Of a stretch of 13,780 bases of DNA, positions 5,279 to 11,882 are shown one piece after another. How positions within the stretch are numbered: position 1 is the first letter of the stretch; each line of letters starts with the position of its first letter. Below the pieces are notes generated by a model. The model did not search any database and was not told the origin of the DNA. It saw only the letters and a program-made list of their open reading frames with translations. This DNA is from CAIJKW01 sp964443365 (GTDB lineage Bacteria > Patescibacteriota > Minisyncoccia > Phycocordibacterales > CAIZLB01), in contig CAYUCM010000016.1 of assembly GCA_964443365.1 (NCBI GenBank), positions 1 through 13,780 on the forward strand. Reading direction: 5' to 3'. The translations under genes were made by a program, and so were the position numbers.

Positions 5279-5836
5279 CTAGAACCCCAATTCCCCCATC
5301 ACCTCATCAATCTTCACATAAAGCGCAGCAAAAGAATCTTCCGTGTTGTCTATTGCAAACTTGGCAGATTTCATCACTTCTGGAATTTGAAGCTCTGTTT
5401 CAAGATTATGTTCTTCAACAAATTGCTCAAAAGTTTTTTCAGCGTCTCCCCTGTTTTCATTTCTCAAAACCATTCTATTAAATCTAACATGGGGATCAGC
5501 ATCAATTGAGATTAAATAAAAATTAGGAAGCTCCATTAAATGAGAAACATCAGTTAGTCTTCTAACACCATCAACAACCACAACATTAGAATCAAGCACT
5601 TGTGTATCTTGTGCAATAACTCGAGAAAAAAGATCATCGCCAAAAAGATTTCTAAGAGAAGTTGAAATGGCACTTAAATTTTCTCTACTTTTTTCAACAA
5701 AAACTCTATCCAAGACGTCTCTCACAATAGTAGAAAACTTACAGCTTTTTGCTCCGTATTTTTCTTCCAAATATTTTTTTGTCACCTCCTTGCCGCTCGC
5801 CATAGGACCAACCAAACCAATTATTATTTTTTGCAT
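5279..5836 (-). CDS. P-loop kinase, (deoxy)nucleotide or dephospho-CoA kinase-like
   Basis: A 185-residue P-loop NTPase of the NMP-kinase-like fold. The Walker A motif is GPMASGKE (10-17) directly after a hydrophobic strand IIIGLV. Next come a substrate-binding-like segment KFSTIVRDVLDR (33-44), LRNLFGDDLFSRVIA (61-75), a strand ending in the acidic VVVVDGVRR (85-93), the strand NFYLISIDA (105-113), and a basic lid-like stretch RFNRMVLRNENRGDAE (118-133). The layout resembles dephospho-CoA kinase and phage-type dNMP kinase relatives. Such proteins are often annotated only as AAA-family ATPases in Patescibacteria. It lies 50 bp downstream of the dCMP deaminase on the same strand and among thymidylate genes, so a deoxynucleoside monophosphate substrate is plausible. 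That is inference from context. It stops with TAG. Confidence 0.75.
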   Translation of the reverse strand: MQKIIIGLVGPMASGKEVTKKYLEEKYGAKSCKFSTIVRDVLDRVFVEKSRENLSAISTSLRNLFGDDLFSRVIAQDTQVLDSNVVVVDGVRRLTDVSHLMELPNFYLISIDADPHVRFNRMVLRNENRGDAEKTFEQFVEEHNLETELQIPEVMKSAKFAIDNTEDSFAALYVKIDEVMGELGF

Positions 5837-5886
5837 ATTTCTGTTTTTTTATTTCTATTATTTTATTTACTGCTATCTATTTAATT

Positions 5887-6471
5887 TTATTTTTTACGAA
5901 CTCCTCCGCCAGCGCCCTGATCCGCATAAACCTCAAATCCCTTATTTACCAACTCAAACTTAATTTTAGCCTCTTTAAATATTTCCTTTGTTCTTTTTCC
6001 TGCGTGATAATCATTTAAGGCAATTACTCTTTTTATTCCAGAGTTAATTATCATTTTTGCACAAGTATAACATGGAGTCATTTTACAATACAAAGTTCCA
6101 CCGTCAGTTGATACACCATTTCTTGCAGCTTGAACAATTGCATTTTCTTCCGCATGAGAGGTTCTAATACAATGCCTAGACTCTGTTCCATCTTCTTTAG
6201 TAACAGTGTGCATTTCATGTCCAGCATCATGACAGTGTTTACATCCAGCAGGAGATCCAACATAGCCCGTTGAAATTATTCTTTTGTCCTTAACAATCAC
6301 GCACCCAGACATACCCCTATCACACGTTCCTCTATTCCCAATCATTTTCATAATATCCACAAAATACTCATCCCAAGACGGGCGTTTGTCTCCCTCGTTC
6401 TTGTTTTTTATCACACTTTTTACACTCTTTTTATCACCCTTTTTAAAGGTGTTATTTGTGGTATTTTTCAT
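5887..6471 (-). CDS. dCMP (deoxycytidylate) deaminase
   Basis: Zinc enzyme converting dCMP to dUMP, a second source of the ThyA substrate beside dUTPase. The 194-residue protein has the cytidine/deoxycytidylate deaminase signature HAEEN (106-110: zinc ligand His106, proton shuttle Glu108) and PCYTCAK (133-139: zinc ligands Cys134 and Cys137). It also has the family segment STGYVGSPAGCKHC (67-80), whose extra Cys/His resemble the second metal site of phage dCMP deaminases. The catalytic core starts at about residue 30 (RPSWDEYF). The first 30 residues form an unusual Lys/Asn-rich tail. I keep the ATG at 6471 because a TATAAT ends 6 nt upstream. It is divergent from folA over a 35-bp shared promoter region and is followed by the kinase gene. 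Confidence 0.95.
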   Translation of the reverse strand: MKNTTNNTFKKGDKKSVKSVIKNKNEGDKRPSWDEYFVDIMKMIGNRGTCDRGMSGCVIVKDKRIISTGYVGSPAGCKHCHDAGHEMHTVTKEDGTESRHCIRTSHAEENAIVQAARNGVSTDGGTLYCKMTPCYTCAKMIINSGIKRVIALNDYHAGKRTKEIFKEAKIKFELVNKGFEVYADQGAGGGVRKK

Positions 6472-6477
6472 ATCTCA

Positions 6478-6483
6478 ATTATA
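6478..6483 (-). promoter_or_regulatory. -10 box of the dCMP deaminase gene
   Basis: TATAAT on the minus strand ends exactly 6 nt (TGAGAT) before the ATG at 6471. It lies only 11 bp from the opposing folA -10 box (6495-6500), so the two polymerases cannot bind at once. The two genes would share control or exclude each other. Confidence 0.55.
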
Positions 6484-6494
6484 CAAAACTATGC

Positions 6495-6500
6495 TATCAT
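6495..6500 (+). promoter_or_regulatory. -10 box of folA
   Basis: TATCAT ends exactly 6 nt (TTCAAT) before the ATG at 6507. It decides the folA start: the longer reading frame that begins at 6456 would lie upstream of this promoter and inside the deaminase gene. Confidence 0.5.
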
Positions 6501-6506
6501 TTCAAT

Positions 6507-7016
6507 ATGACTAAAACCTTTATAATTGTAGCTCAAACAGCCGATGGATTAATTGCTAAAGATTTTACCCATGAAGCAAACTGGACCAGCAAAGAAGATA
6601 AGAAACGCTTCATAGAAATCACTAAAAAAGCCGGGGTTATGATTATGGGGCTAAACACATTTAAAACTTTTAAATCACCGCTCAAAGACAGGTTACATAT
6701 TGTCTACGCGCCAAAGGAAGACTGGGGTGAGAATATTAGCGGGGTTGTGGAATACACCACAGAAGACCCTCGTACATTAATAACACAATTAAACAATAGA
6801 GGCTTTTCTGAAATCGCCATCTGCGGAGGAAGCACAATATATACCATGTTTATGAAATCTGGATTAGTTGGTACAATATACTTAACAATAGAACCAATTT
6901 TATTTGGTAAAGGAATGGGGATTTTTAAAGAGGATTTAAATATAAAAATGGAATTAATCAATTTAGAAAAAACAGAGAGCGGTACAATATTATCAGAATA
7001 TAAAATTATAAAATAA
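6507..7016 (+). CDS. folA: Dihydrofolate reductase
   Basis: Reduces DHF to THF with NADPH, closing the cycle ThyA (makes DHF) to DHFR to GlyA. The 169-residue protein starts with the strand FIIVAQTADGLIAKD (5-19), which binds cofactor and folate. Trp26-x4-Asp31 (NWTSKEDKKRF) aligns with the E. coli Trp22/Asp27 pair, the catalytic acid. AGVMIMGLNTF (42-52) matches the NADPH-binding MGRxTW-type motif, and IAICGGSTIYTMFM (103-116) is the conserved Gly-Gly segment. The protein is divergent from E. coli FolA and has some RibD C-terminal flavour, but size and order fit DHFR. No folate-synthesis gene is visible, so folate may be imported. The next gene starts 2 bp after the stop, indicating an operon. 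Confidence 0.9.
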   Translation: MTKTFIIVAQTADGLIAKDFTHEANWTSKEDKKRFIEITKKAGVMIMGLNTFKTFKSPLKDRLHIVYAPKEDWGENISGVVEYTTEDPRTLITQLNNRGFSEIAICGGSTIYTMFMKSGLVGTIYLTIEPILFGKGMGIFKEDLNIKMELINLEKTESGTILSEYKIIK

Positions 7017-7018
7017 AC

Positions 7019-7447
7019 ATGAAGAAATTAATAAAACTTTTTGACAAATTGGAAGATTATACAAGAGCGCATCTTGCAAGACATCCATATTGGTATGCGC
7101 TTTTTGGTGGAATCGCAGTTGTATTATTTTGGCGAGGCGTTTGGGGCACAGCTGACATCTTAGCTGGAAGATACAACACCGATCAACATATAATTATAGA
7201 TAATGATTTCCTGAGATGGTTTTTCTATGAACCAAATCAAATTATCATTTCCATAATCGCTCTATTGTTAATGGGGTTAATGGTCTCTGTTTTTGTGGGA
7301 GATAGAATTATAATTTCAGGACTTAGAAAAGAAAAAACTATTGAAGAAAGAACTGAAGAAATTGTTTCAGAAGAGGTTATTACACTCAAGCATATTAGAG
7401 ATGAGATTAGAGGGTTGAAAAAGGAGATAGATGAGATTAAGAGGTAG
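7019..7447 (+). CDS. Small membrane protein with C-terminal coiled coil
   Basis: I do not recognise a named family. The 142-residue protein has an amphipathic basic N-terminus (MKKLIKLFDKLEDYTRAHLARHP), a first membrane helix at about 25-48 (WYALFGGIAVVLFWRGVWG), a polar loop (about 50-68, DILAGRYNTDQHIIIDND), a second membrane helix at about 74-95 (IIISIIALLLMGLMVSVFVG), and a charged heptad-like tail at about 103-142 (EERTEEIVSEEV...) that should form a coiled coil. With two helices the ends lie on the same side, probably the cytoplasm. It starts 2 bp after folA, so the two are co-transcribed, though no functional link is obvious. It ends with TAG. The HP-x-W start and two-helix layout recall small low-affinity iron permease-like proteins, but the match is too weak to assign. 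Confidence 0.75.
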   Translation: MKKLIKLFDKLEDYTRAHLARHPYWYALFGGIAVVLFWRGVWGTADILAGRYNTDQHIIIDNDFLRWFFYEPNQIIISIIALLLMGLMVSVFVGDRIIISGLRKEKTIEERTEEIVSEEVITLKHIRDEIRGLKKEIDEIKR

Positions 7448-7481
7448 ATAAAATCTATCTGTTCAAACCTCAATTTTATTG

Positions 7482-7487
7482 TATAAT
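7482..7487 (+). promoter_or_regulatory. -10 box of the sugar transferase gene
   Basis: TATAAT ends 8 nt (ACCCCCAT) before the ATG at 7496, at the long end of the spacing seen upstream of other resident genes. No Shine-Dalgarno is visible. Confidence 0.5.
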
Positions 7488-7495
7488 ACCCCCAT

Positions 7496-8725
7496 ATGGC
7501 TACAATTCATAAGAAAAATACTAGAAATGAAGCTGGTTTATTATTCCTTGGCGATATTATAGCTCTAACCCTATCTTTATGGCTTACCTTGGTAATTAGA
7601 TATGGGAGCTTCCCCTCTTTGGAAATGATAAGGGCACACTTTGGCCCATTCAGTATTTTGTTCGCAGCTTCAATATTTATATATTATGTCGCTGGTCTTT
7701 ATGAAAAGCACACAAGTCTTTTAAAGCAACGTATTCCTCAAACACTAATAAATGTTCAAATAATAAACGCCGTACTGGCTGTTGCCCTGTTCTACTTCAT
7801 TCCATATTTTTCTATCGCGCCAAGAATCTTCCTTGTAATTTATCTAGCCATTTCTCTTGTCATAACAACATGGTGGAGAATGCGATCCCTTTCTCTATTT
7901 GAATCAAAAAAGACAGAACCTGTTTTACTACTTACAAAATCATCTATTGCAAATGTTTTCAACAAAGACATTGAAGATCTTACAAAAGAAATTAATGGAA
8001 ACAACAGATATGGAATTCGTTTAATAAAAGAAAATTCTAGTGAAATAGACACGGTGGTTTCTGATTTGAATCATTCCTCCATTGAAAAACTAAACTCCCC
8101 GCTTGCTGATTTAGTTTTCTCTGGCATAAAGTTTATTGATATTCGTCATTTATACGAAAACATCTTTGATAGAATTCCCCTTTCACTTATTGATGACAAT
8201 TGGTGTTTGAAAAATATTTCTTCTACAAGAAAGCTTGGTTTTGATATCGCAAAAAGAACATTGGATATTACCGTTTCATTTATACTTGGAATAATTTCCC
8301 TCATATTCTATCCCTTTGTTTGGATTTTAATTAAATTAGATGACGGCGGAGTAATTTTCAGTTATCAAGTTAGAGTTGGAAAATACGGCAAACTTGTGAG
8401 AATTATAAAATTCAGAACCATGAGTATTGCAAATGACGATGGAAAATGGAATGGCCAAAATAGCAATGACGAGAATATAGAAAAGCCTGTAAATAAAATC
8501 ACAAGGGTTGGCGGATTTCTAAGAAAAAGTAGAATCGATGAATTACCACAACTNNNNNNNNNNNNNNNNNNNNNNNNNNNNNNNNNNNNNNNNNNNNNNN
8601 NNNNNNNNNNNNNNNNNNNNNNNNNNNNNNNNNNNNNNNNNNNNNNNNNNNNNAGATCATTCTTTTTAGATCTTAAAATTGCACTCCGCACACTTAAGGT
8701 TTTAATAACTTTTGCTGGGAAGTAA
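7496..8725 (+). CDS. Polyprenyl-phosphate sugar phosphotransferase (WbaP/WcaJ type), with assembly gap
   Basis: Transfers a sugar-1-phosphate to undecaprenyl phosphate at the inner face of the membrane, the first step of a surface polysaccharide. About four membrane helices lie in the first 130 residues (LGDIIALTLSLWLTLVI, FSILFAASIFIYYVAGLY, and two near 85-125). A soluble middle region follows, then the catalytic domain from about residue 250: KRTLDITVSF with a re-entrant hydrophobic helix, VIFSYQVRVGKYG, IKFRTM, and RVGGFLRKSRIDELPQL. The 100-N gap follows immediately. After it, RSFFLDLKIALRTLKVLI is the expected C-terminal end of the same protein. The gap hides the usual GDMS-GPRP and GWAQ blocks. 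A plausible complete length is about 450 residues, so the stretch as drawn is too short. The frame match across the N run is not evidence. Confidence 0.88.
   Translation: MATIHKKNTRNEAGLLFLGDIIALTLSLWLTLVIRYGSFPSLEMIRAHFGPFSILFAASIFIYYVAGLYEKHTSLLKQRIPQTLINVQIINAVLAVALFYFIPYFSIAPRIFLVIYLAISLVITTWWRMRSLSLFESKKTEPVLLLTKSSIANVFNKDIEDLTKEINGNNRYGIRLIKENSSEIDTVVSDLNHSSIEKLNSPLADLVFSGIKFIDIRHLYENIFDRIPLSLIDDNWCLKNISSTRKLGFDIAKRTLDITVSFILGIISLIFYPFVWILIKLDDGGVIFSYQVRVGKYGKLVRIIKFRTMSIANDDGKWNGQNSNDENIEKPVNKITRVGGFLRKSRIDELPQXXXXXXXXXXXXXXXXXXXXXXXXXXXXXXXXXXRSFFLDLKIALRTLKVLITFAGK
8554..8653. other. Assembly gap of 100 N
   Basis: Exactly 100 undetermined bases, a common placeholder for a gap of unknown size. 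Compared with E. coli WcaJ, about 74 residues (about 220 bp) should lie between DELPQ and the C-terminal strand, so the true gap is probably more than twice as long as drawn. Coordinates to the right are then offset from the real genome. Confidence 0.95.
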
Positions 8726-8771
8726 TTTGTACGCAACCTTTGCCGCGTCGCGATCTGAACAAAATTTACAC

Positions 8772-9902
8772 ATGAGCACACACTCCAAAATACACTTTCC
8801 AAATTTAGATGCGCTAAGATTTTTTGCATTTCTTTTTGTTTTTATTTCACACTGTGCGGTTTTTATAACGCTAAATAATGTTGAATGGTTTTCGTCCATA
8901 AAACACACATACTTAATACATGGCGATTTAGGAGTTAATTTTTTCTTTGTTTTGAGTGGATTCCTAATTACCTTCTTGCTTTTTACTGAAAAGAAAGTTT
9001 CAGCACAAATTTCTTTAAAACATTTTTATATCAGAAGAATACTTAGAATTTGGCCATTATATTTTATTATTTTAATTTTGGGTTTTCTAATATTGCCAAA
9101 TCCATTATTTGATGTAAGCAAACTTCTATCATCGATTTCCCTAATTGCACCCTACGCTGAAGCTCCTTGGTATGTATTTTTATTAGCGAATATTCATCTA
9201 GCATATTTTACGGCATCATCTGTAGTACTTGCTGTTTTGTGGTCAATTTCAATTGAAGAACAATTCTATTTATTATGGCCACTTGCGGTAAAAAAGATTG
9301 GACAAAAAGCCATTCCCCTATTTCTAATAGCTGTAATTATCGCAACATATGTTTTTAGATACATTCACGTCGACGAATATTCAATAGTTAAATATCACAC
9401 CTTCTCTGTTTTTTCAGATTTGGCTATTGGATGTCTAGCTGGATATTATACTTTTTTTAGTAATAAATTTAAAAAACTGTTTACAAATTTACCAAGACTA
9501 ATTATTGCTCTTATTTATATAATTCTTTTTGTTTTTATCCCAACAAGAAATTTATTGCATAATGATTTTATAAAAGCCCTAGAACCAGTTATCTTTTCAC
9601 TATTATTTGCAGGAATAATTTTGGAACAAATTTATTCTGAACAATCATTATTTAAAGTTGGTAAAAGTAAGGCTCTTACCTGGCTTGGAAAAATATCTTA
9701 TGGACTATATTGTTATCACATTATTGCTATGGTTATAGTTTTTACAATCATTGCAAAAATAAATTTGATTGCAGAACTAACAATATATTCTTTTGTGTTA
9801 ACATCAATTCTATCTTTGATTTTAACGATACTAATAGCTAGCCTTTCTTACAGATTTATAGAAAAACCTCTACTTAGAATTAAGGAGAGATTTGGTCACT
9901 AA
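8772..9902 (+). CDS. Acyltransferase 3 family membrane protein (OafA/YrhL-like)
   Basis: Integral membrane acyltransferase that usually O-acetylates surface or exported sugars. The 376-residue protein starts with the family signature HFPNLDALRFFAFLFVFISH (8-27, conserved His27). It continues with GDLGVNFFFVLSGFLITFLL (51-70), the basic FYIRRILRIWPLYF segment (85-98) and VLWSISIEEQFYLLWPL (near 158-174), with about ten hydrophobic helices in all. It ends with the typical SYRFIEKPLLR just before the stop. I chose the ATG at 8772, because residues from 8712 onward would overlap the preceding gene and do not resemble the family. It follows the sugar phosphotransferase by 46 bp, so both probably act on one surface glycan. 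It converges on tyrS with a single base between the stops and no terminator. Confidence 0.92.
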   Translation: MSTHSKIHFPNLDALRFFAFLFVFISHCAVFITLNNVEWFSSIKHTYLIHGDLGVNFFFVLSGFLITFLLFTEKKVSAQISLKHFYIRRILRIWPLYFIILILGFLILPNPLFDVSKLLSSISLIAPYAEAPWYVFLLANIHLAYFTASSVVLAVLWSISIEEQFYLLWPLAVKKIGQKAIPLFLIAVIIATYVFRYIHVDEYSIVKYHTFSVFSDLAIGCLAGYYTFFSNKFKKLFTNLPRLIIALIYIILFVFIPTRNLLHNDFIKALEPVIFSLLFAGIILEQIYSEQSLFKVGKSKALTWLGKISYGLYCYHIIAMVIVFTIIAKINLIAELTIYSFVLTSILSLILTILIASLSYRFIEKPLLRIKERFGH

Positions 9903-9903
9903 T

Positions 9904-11097
9904 TTACCCCACCCTCACAAAATGTATCTTCCCCTTTTGTAACACCACCCCAGTAGGGACTGTGTAATTTGCGTCGGTTATAGCCTCGCCATTAATTTTA
10001 ATTCCACTTTGTTCAAGAAGCCTTCTTGCCTCACCTTTTGATGGAGCAAGACCAGATTCAATCAGAATTGAGACAATATTATAGTCACCTGATTTTGGAG
10101 TAAAATCCGGCATCTCTGTTGGAATTTCTTTTTTTGTAAAAGTATTGACGAAGTACTCCACAGCCTTATCCGCGTCTTCTTTGCTGTGATACATAGTAAC
10201 AAGTGCATGTCCCAACTTTATTTTTATATCACGAGGATTTACCCCACTCTTAATCTCTGTTTCATATCCAGAAATTTCATCAAGTGGAACTCTTGTAAGC
10301 ATTGTAAAATATTTGATAATCAAATCATCATTAACTGTCATTATTTTACCAAACATGTCATTTGGAGTATCGAACAAATTAATTGTATTACCATAACTTG
10401 AACTCATTTTTCTACCATCCAATCCTTCAATCAAAGGATTCATAACAATGTTTTGTGGCTCTTGACCATACATTCTCTGCAAATCTCTTCCTGCTAGAAT
10501 ATTAAAACGCTGGTCAGTTCCACCAATTTCAACATCTGCTTTTATTTCAACAGAATCATATCCTTGCATTAGAGGATACATAACTTCTCGTAGAGAAACT
10601 CTTTTTCCTTCACTTAATCTTTTTGCAATATTTTCACGAGAGATAAAATCATTAATTGAAAAAACGTCCGCCTGCCTTCCAATTTCCATATAACCCAATT
10701 TGCCAAGCCATTTACTATTGTAATGGATCTCAGCTTCTGCTGTGTTGATAATTTTGGAAGCCTGATCAATATAAGTTTTTAGATTTTCTTTAACAGTTTC
10801 TTCTGTAAGCATTGGCCTCTCACTATCCTTGTCAGACGTGTCGCCAATAAGTCCTGTAAAGTCTCCAATTATAAAAACAATTTTATGCCCTAATTTTTGA
10901 AAATCACGCAATTTTAAAAGTGGAATAGAACGACCAAGATGAATATTTGGACTTGTTGGATCAATTCCTAATTTTATACGAAGAGGCGTGCCAGATTTTA
11001 ATTTCTTCTCCAAATCCTCTTGCGAGATAACCTCCGCCACTCCACGGGTTAAAAGCTCTTTGATTTTAAGCTCGTTTTCAGGGTTTAAATTTGTCAT
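9904..11097 (-). CDS. tyrS: Tyrosine--tRNA ligase
   Basis: Class I aminoacyl-tRNA synthetase charging tRNA-Tyr. The 397-residue protein has the Rossmann catalytic core with LGIDPTSPNIHLGR (43-56, HIGH-type), IIGDFTGLIGD (76-86), the tyrosine-pocket segments MQGYDSVEIKADVEIGGTDQ (177-196), and EGLDGRKMSSSYGN (224-237, KMSKS-type). A C-terminal S4 RNA-binding domain lies at about 341-390 (LAPSKGEARRLLEQSGIKING). The architecture fits the TyrZ-like subgroup rather than the E. coli TyrS type. Both signatures deviate: HLGR in place of HIGH, and KMSSS in place of KMSKS. These look like lineage variants, not decay, since the rest is intact. The ATG at 11097 has an AAT plus AAAAAC gap before it, a weak version of the leaderless arrangement (TTCAAT, 6 nt). 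Confidence 0.97.
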   Translation of the reverse strand: MTNLNPENELKIKELLTRGVAEVISQEDLEKKLKSGTPLRIKLGIDPTSPNIHLGRSIPLLKLRDFQKLGHKIVFIIGDFTGLIGDTSDKDSERPMLTEETVKENLKTYIDQASKIINTAEAEIHYNSKWLGKLGYMEIGRQADVFSINDFISRENIAKRLSEGKRVSLREVMYPLMQGYDSVEIKADVEIGGTDQRFNILAGRDLQRMYGQEPQNIVMNPLIEGLDGRKMSSSYGNTINLFDTPNDMFGKIMTVNDDLIIKYFTMLTRVPLDEISGYETEIKSGVNPRDIKIKLGHALVTMYHSKEDADKAVEYFVNTFTKKEIPTEMPDFTPKSGDYNIVSILIESGLAPSKGEARRLLEQSGIKINGEAITDANYTVPTGVVLQKGKIHFVRVG

Positions 11098-11154
11098 GTT
11101 TTTATTGAAGTTTTATATAGCTAATATAGCATTTATTTAGTGTATCGTGAAGTG

Positions 11155-11200
11155 AAGCCACAAAAATAACGCAAGCAATCTTGCGTTATTTTTGTGGCTT
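11155..11200 (-). terminator. 21-bp perfect hairpin, terminator of arsR-grx
   Basis: Arms 11155-11175 and 11180-11200 are perfectly complementary over 21 bp with a 4-nt loop (CAAT). The inner core ACGCAAG-loop-CTTGCGT is followed on either strand by TATTTTTGTGG, so it can work as an intrinsic terminator in both directions. It lies 52 bp past the stop of the glutaredoxin gene and upstream of tyrS, so its natural job is ending the arsR-grx transcript. I see no gene in 11098-11251. Confidence 0.85.
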
Positions 11201-11251
11201 ATTTTATAAGTACATTTAAATGCACCAATGAAACACCTCAAAAAACAAAAA

Positions 11252-11506
11252 CTATTTTTGTAGCAATTGTATAAATACCTCTGGTTGAAATCCCACGACG
11301 ATTGAACCGTCTATATCAATTACAGGAACACCCATTTGTCCACTTTTATCCATCATCTCTTTTGCCTTATTATGATCTGTTGAAACATCAACATCTTCAA
11401 ACGGTACATTATTTTGTGTAAAAAATTCTTTAGCATAAACACAAAATGGACATGTTGGCGTTGAGTAAACAATAACTTTCTTATCTGTTTTTATAGTATC
11501 TGTCAT
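11252..11506 (-). CDS. Glutaredoxin family protein (dithiol CPFC)
   Basis: Small thioredoxin-fold thiol-disulfide oxidoreductase of 84 residues. The strand KVIVYST (10-16) leads to the active site TPTCPFC (16-22, Cys19 and Cys22). The cis-proline motif GVPVIDIDG (59-67) and the glutathione/partner-binding GFQPE (72-76) follow, all at normal spacing. The protein is cytoplasmic with no signal peptide. Likely substrates are ribonucleotide reductase or oxidised protein thiols; it could serve a NrdH-like role, though the active site is CPFC, not the NrdH-type CxQC. Its ATG lies 7 bp after the stop of the upstream arsR-like gene, so the two form an operon, with the regulator first. It stops with TAG and is followed by the 21-bp hairpin. 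Confidence 0.93.
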   Translation of the reverse strand: MTDTIKTDKKVIVYSTPTCPFCVYAKEFFTQNNVPFEDVDVSTDHNKAKEMMDKSGQMGVPVIDIDGSIVVGFQPEVFIQLLQK

Positions 11507-11513
11507 AAATATT

Positions 11514-11768
11514 TTATTTAAAATTGATTATTAATTTGGCGATATCAAGAGCCTTTTTGCCACTAATTTGATAATAGATGAATTTCCCTTCTTTTTTTGA
11601 TTTTAACAATCCAGCGTCTTTTAAAACCCTTAGATGCTGGGACAGGGCGGATTGACTCAACCTACACTTCCCCAAAAGCTCAGTAACCGTTCTAGGGGTA
11701 GATAAGCAGTTCAATAAATTCAATCTATCTTCATTACAAAATGCTTTACAAATATCTTTATTTTGCAT
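11514..11768 (-). CDS. ArsR-family winged-helix regulator
   Basis: DNA-binding dimeric repressor of 84 residues, short for the family (about 90-120). The helix-turn-helix is TVTELLGKCRLSQSALSQHLRVLKDAGLL (27-55), with the classic SQSALSQHL recognition helix. The wing is KKEGKFIYYQIS (58-69). It lacks the ELCVCDL arsenic site of ArsR. Its four cysteines are Cys7 and Cys11 (CKAFC), Cys21 and Cys35. Cys21 falls where the persulfide-sensing BigR/SqrR group has its first Cys, but no Cys is present in the C-terminal helix. A thiol or metal sensor using Cys7/Cys11/Cys21 is a reasonable inference from the sequence and from the glutaredoxin gene it precedes. The ATG at 11768 is supported by TAATAT ending 6 nt upstream and an operator-like inverted repeat. 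Confidence 0.92.
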   Translation of the reverse strand: MQNKDICKAFCNEDRLNLLNCLSTPRTVTELLGKCRLSQSALSQHLRVLKDAGLLKSKKEGKFIYYQISGKKALDIAKLIINFK

Positions 11769-11774
11769 AAATAC

Positions 11775-11792
11775 ATATTAGCATATTCTAAT
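11775..11792 (-). promoter_or_regulatory. -10 box and operator of arsR-grx
   Basis: On the minus strand TAATAT (11780-11775) ends exactly 6 nt (GTATTT) before the arsR ATG. Overlapping it is the inverted repeat ATTAG-CATATT-CTAAT (11777-11792), the size and symmetry expected for an ArsR-family dimer site. Binding would block the -10 box, giving autorepression. The motif is seen; its use is inferred. Confidence 0.5.
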
Positions 11793-11876
11793 GCGTTAAT
11801 GCAAGCTGTTTTTACACTTAACCGTTTTTGCAAAAGCATCCTAAAGACTCCCCATTTACTGGGTGCTGTAACTGAG

Positions 11877-11882
11877 TATAAT
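11877..11882 (+). promoter_or_regulatory. -10 box of the MazG-like gene
   Basis: TATAAT ends exactly 6 nt (ATAGAC) before the ATG at 11889. TTTACT, 16 bp upstream, is a passable -35. This fixes the start of the gene; the upstream in-frame ATG at 11763 lies in the arsR promoter region. Confidence 0.6.

Noticed and set aside
5255..5509. 84-codon plus-strand ORF
   Set aside because: It overlaps the conserved P-loop kinase on the other strand and has no recognisable motif.
8712..8771. Upstream start for the acyltransferase gene
   Set aside because: It would overlap the end of the sugar transferase gene, and the extra residues lie before the conserved HFPNLDALRF start.
9900..9906. Acyltransferase and tyrS stops separated by one base
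   Set aside because: Tail-to-tail packing without a terminator is ordinary in small genomes, and neither protein is truncated.
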